A DNA stretch of 64,000 nucleotides from MED-G116 sp038147495 (GTDB taxonomy: Bacteria; Pseudomonadota; Alphaproteobacteria; Puniceispirillales; Puniceispirillaceae): assembly GCA_038147495.1 (NCBI GenBank), contig JAYQTT010000013.1, forward strand, positions 1 to 64,000, written 5' to 3'. Shown piece after piece: positions 62,453 through 64,000 of the stretch; within the stretch, counting starts at the first letter, position 1, and each line of letters opens with the position of its first letter. A program made the translations under genes and the position numbers. Under the pieces are notes generated by a model. The model was not told the DNA's origin and did not search any database. It saw only the letters and a list, made by a program, of their open reading frames with translations.

Positions 62453-62584
62453 ATGGCTTCAAGCAAAACGCGTCCGGCGGGTGTTCCAGAAGAAAATGTA
62501 TATGAGAAAATGCATTGGATGGTCATTCTGACTTATGCCGCAGCCATTGCTGCTGTTGCATTGTTGATGCATGGTGCTGGCTAG
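62453..62584 (+). CDS. Small one-helix membrane protein
   Basis: A 43-residue product: polar N-terminus MASSKTRPAGVPEENVYEKM then one hydrophobic helix (MVILTYAAAIAAVALLM). GGGGA lies upstream of paired ATGs at 62450 and 62453. The frame is also open from ATG 62408, but the shorter form has the better ribosome site. No family recognised; it resembles small respiratory-complex subunits only in size. Divergent from mnhE. Confidence 0.5.
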   Translation: MASSKTRPAGVPEENVYEKMHWMVILTYAAAIAAVALLMHGAG

Positions 62585-62594
62585 CCACTCTGAC

Positions 62595-62610
62595 ATTGTC
62601 TTGAGACAAT
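62595..62610 (+). terminator. Weak hairpin after the small membrane ORF
   Basis: ATTGTC-TTGA-GACAAT, six perfect pairs, followed by TTGTT. Short stem and poor T-run, so only a weak terminator candidate. Confidence 0.3.
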
Positions 62611-62655
62611 TTGTTCGCATTGCCACTGCCCGATCATCTTGCTAGGGGTTAGGCC

Positions 62656-63072
62656 ATGGATGCGCTTTATCAGGAAAAAATTCTCGCTTTCGCCAGATCA
62701 AGTCGCGAGAGCGAGGTCGTGCCGGATGCTGATGCAACGGCAACTGTATCGAACCCAGTATGTGGCGACCGGGTCGAGGTTCGCTTGAAGCTTGATGAGA
62801 ATAATATCGTCACCGCAGCATCGACAGATGTTCGCGGATGCGCGCTTTGCGAAGCCGGTGCCGGATTGTTTGTTAACATGGCACCGGGGCTTGAGAGCGC
62901 TTCCCTCTCAGGATTGCACGCCAATTTTTCAGGCTGGCTCGCTGGCGATGACGACAATGACGTCAGCCCGCCAATGCAAGATTTTCATCCTGTCCGCAAC
63001 ATCAGGAACAGGCATAAATGTGTTTTGTTGGCGTTTGAAGCTGCCGCGCGTGCGGTCAACGACAAATCCTGA
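62656..63072 (+). CDS. NifU/IscU N-terminal-domain protein
   Basis: A 138-aa scaffold-type protein. The three conserved cysteines occur in NPVCGDRVEV, RGCALCEAGAGL and RNRHKCVLLAFEA, matching the NifU_N fold used for Fe-S cluster assembly. The Asp after the first Cys (CGD) is retained. No other suf or isc gene is adjacent, so its role is inferred from the fold alone. Confidence 0.83.
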   Translation: MDALYQEKILAFARSSRESEVVPDADATATVSNPVCGDRVEVRLKLDENNIVTAASTDVRGCALCEAGAGLFVNMAPGLESASLSGLHANFSGWLAGDDDNDVSPPMQDFHPVRNIRNRHKCVLLAFEAAARAVNDKS

Positions 63073-63078
63073 CCAGAC

Positions 63079-63177
63079 TTAGTCAGGACGGACTGACAGC
63101 TTGCCAAAAGCCCACAGGGCAATAACGAGGCAGGTTGGAAAACCGATAACCAGAACAAGACCGATTGTTGCGTCCAT
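63079..63177 (-). CDS. Tiny one-helix membrane protein (32 aa)
   Basis: MDATIGLVLVIGFPTCLVIA then LWAFGKLSVRPD and stop. A single membrane helix of clean composition; the ATG has GGAG six bases upstream. Its stop is 6 bases from the convergent NifU-N stop. No family recognised; the good ribosome site and helix argue it is real. Confidence 0.5.
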   Translation of the reverse strand: MDATIGLVLVIGFPTCLVIALWAFGKLSVRPD

Positions 63178-63336
63178 GATGATCTCCAGATGTCGCAGGG
63201 TTCACTGTTCACCGTTATAAGCTGTGTGAACGTAGAGGCAAGCCTTAAAAACGCGGGAATATTGTCTCGGATATGCGCTGACACAGAATTTTTCAGCAAG
63301 CATCAAGATCCTGCCAGCCGCAGTGTCTCTCGGCTT

Positions 63337-63531
63337 TTACTGGTCTTTGTCCGTCTCGCAAACGGCGCCATCACAGCATGGCATGACATTGGTGTGACAA
63401 TGCGCGCATTGGCCATGGCCATGTACCCAGACCAATTGCTCTGGCTGTCCACAGGCAAGGCATCTTGCAACGGGAGCAGCACTCTTGCGAGCACTGTCAG
63501 GCTGCCCTGATGGTATTGGCGTCTCTGCCAT
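63337..63531 (-). CDS. Small zinc-ribbon-like protein
   Basis: A 64-aa product with CLACGQPEQLVWVHGHGQ followed by CAHCHTNVMPCCDGAVC: seven cysteines and several histidines in CxxC pairs, a probable zinc ribbon. ATG start at 63531, 17 bases after the hydroxylase gene stop on the same strand, so probably co-transcribed. Function unknown. Confidence 0.65.
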   Translation of the reverse strand: MAETPIPSGQPDSARKSAAPVARCLACGQPEQLVWVHGHGQCAHCHTNVMPCCDGAVCETDKDQ

Positions 63532-63548
63532 GATTTCATCATCCCCGC

Positions 63549-64000
63549 TTATCTTGGACCAAGTCGGTTTCGAAGCCGTCGGCGGGCTTCTGCTGTGCCA
63601 TCATGGAAGGTGCCGAAAAATTTGTCCAAGGGGAAATCAACGCTGCCATAATTGCATTCAAAATACCGATGATGAAGCTGATGATGAAAATGTCCCAGCA
63701 TCAATCTTTCCCGGTTCTTAACAACAAGCATATGAAAACCGGTATGCCCAAAGACCGCTGACAGGGCCAGCATATAGCCATGAAACATCACATGGATCGG
63801 GTGCGATGGCACGACAAGATGGATTGCCATGGAACTGAAATAGAGCGCATGCTCCACCGGATGCATTGAGATTCCGGACCATGGCCCAACATTGACATTG
63901 CGGTGATGCAGCGCGTGCACATATTTATACATGAAACCGAGATGCAGAAACCGGTGAACCCAATAGAAATGGAAGGCGATCCAAACACCGGTAAACAATA
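63549..64000 (-). CDS. Fatty acid hydroxylase / sterol desaturase family protein (5' truncated by window edge)
   Basis: C-terminal about 149 residues of a membrane di-iron hydroxylase. His-box motifs: HRFLH, HALHHRNVN, HPVEH and FHHQLHHRYFECNYG, then PLDKFFGTFHDGT. The N-terminus lies beyond 64000. Substrate (sterol, carotenoid or fatty acyl) cannot be told from this part. Confidence 0.88.
   Translation of the reverse strand, partial: LFTGVWIAFHFYWVHRFLHLGFMYKYVHALHHRNVNVGPWSGISMHPVEHALYFSSMAIHLVVPSHPIHVMFHGYMLALSAVFGHTGFHMLVVKNRERLMLGHFHHQLHHRYFECNYGSVDFPLDKFFGTFHDGTAEARRRLRNRLGPR

Overview
The window is a gene-dense stretch of an alphaproteobacterial chromosome. Three blocks have a typically alphaproteobacterial gene order: dgt-argS-SPOR-scpA-scpB-tatA-tatB-tatC-serS-surE-pcm-LysM/M23-yajC-secD-secF, a pcm-like gene-tolC-popZ-like-valS block, and an erpA/xthA pair divergent from dgt. 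The aapJQMP amino-acid importer, an NDUFS4-like complex I subunit and a Mrp-type cation antiporter cluster fit a marine heterotroph. A SAR116 (Puniceispirillales) relative is my guess from gene content, not a demonstrated placement.

Layout. 1-3.5 kb: 3' part of uvrA and trmFO (+). 3.3-20.4 kb: a long minus-strand housekeeping block for protein export (SecDF/YajC, TatABC), cell envelope, chromosome condensation (ScpAB) and tRNA charging. Two small genes downstream of secF look like complex I assembly factors (NDUFAF6-like and NDUFAF3-like). 20.6-21.8 kb: erpA and xthA (+), ending at a strong terminator shared with ilvD. 21.9-29 kb: ilvD, valS, a PopZ-like gene, tolC and a second PIMT-like gene (-). 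29.5-35 kb: tRNA-Cys, an MFS transporter, then flavin reductase, SelD fusion and selU (tRNA selenouridine pathway), then tRNA-Asn. 35.1-36.1 kb: an AT-rich 1-kb stretch without a convincing gene, holding a degenerate direct repeat and hairpins. 36.1-41.7 kb: a compact histidine operon (hisR-like, hisG, hisC-hisB fusion, hisH, hisA, hisF, hisIE) of enterobacterial-like order, lacking hisD. 41.8-45.3 kb: PhyH dioxygenase, SixA phosphatase, cysteine synthase and mercaptopyruvate sulfurtransferase. 45.5-51.6 kb: aapJQMP and glutamate dehydrogenase. 51.7-54.6 kb: HDAC-family gene, tRNA-Arg, GNAT, NDUFS4-like, tRNA-Pro, DUF192. 54.6-62.3 kb: a Mrp/Mbh-type antiporter operon (-). 62.4-64 kb: small membrane ORFs, a NifU-N protein, a zinc-ribbon protein and a truncated fatty-acid hydroxylase/sterol desaturase.

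The most notable pattern is a set of reading-frame lesions in otherwise well-conserved genes: a frameshift near the end of trmFO, an in-frame TGA inside the hisC-hisB fusion, a hisIE gene cut off at an 8-bp tandem duplication, a frameshift in mnhD, and a third D-type antiporter gene plus its small upstream partner broken by about ten indels. Whether these are biology or sequence error cannot be decided from the window; raw reads would decide it. No CRISPR array, insertion sequence, prophage, rRNA or replication origin was seen.
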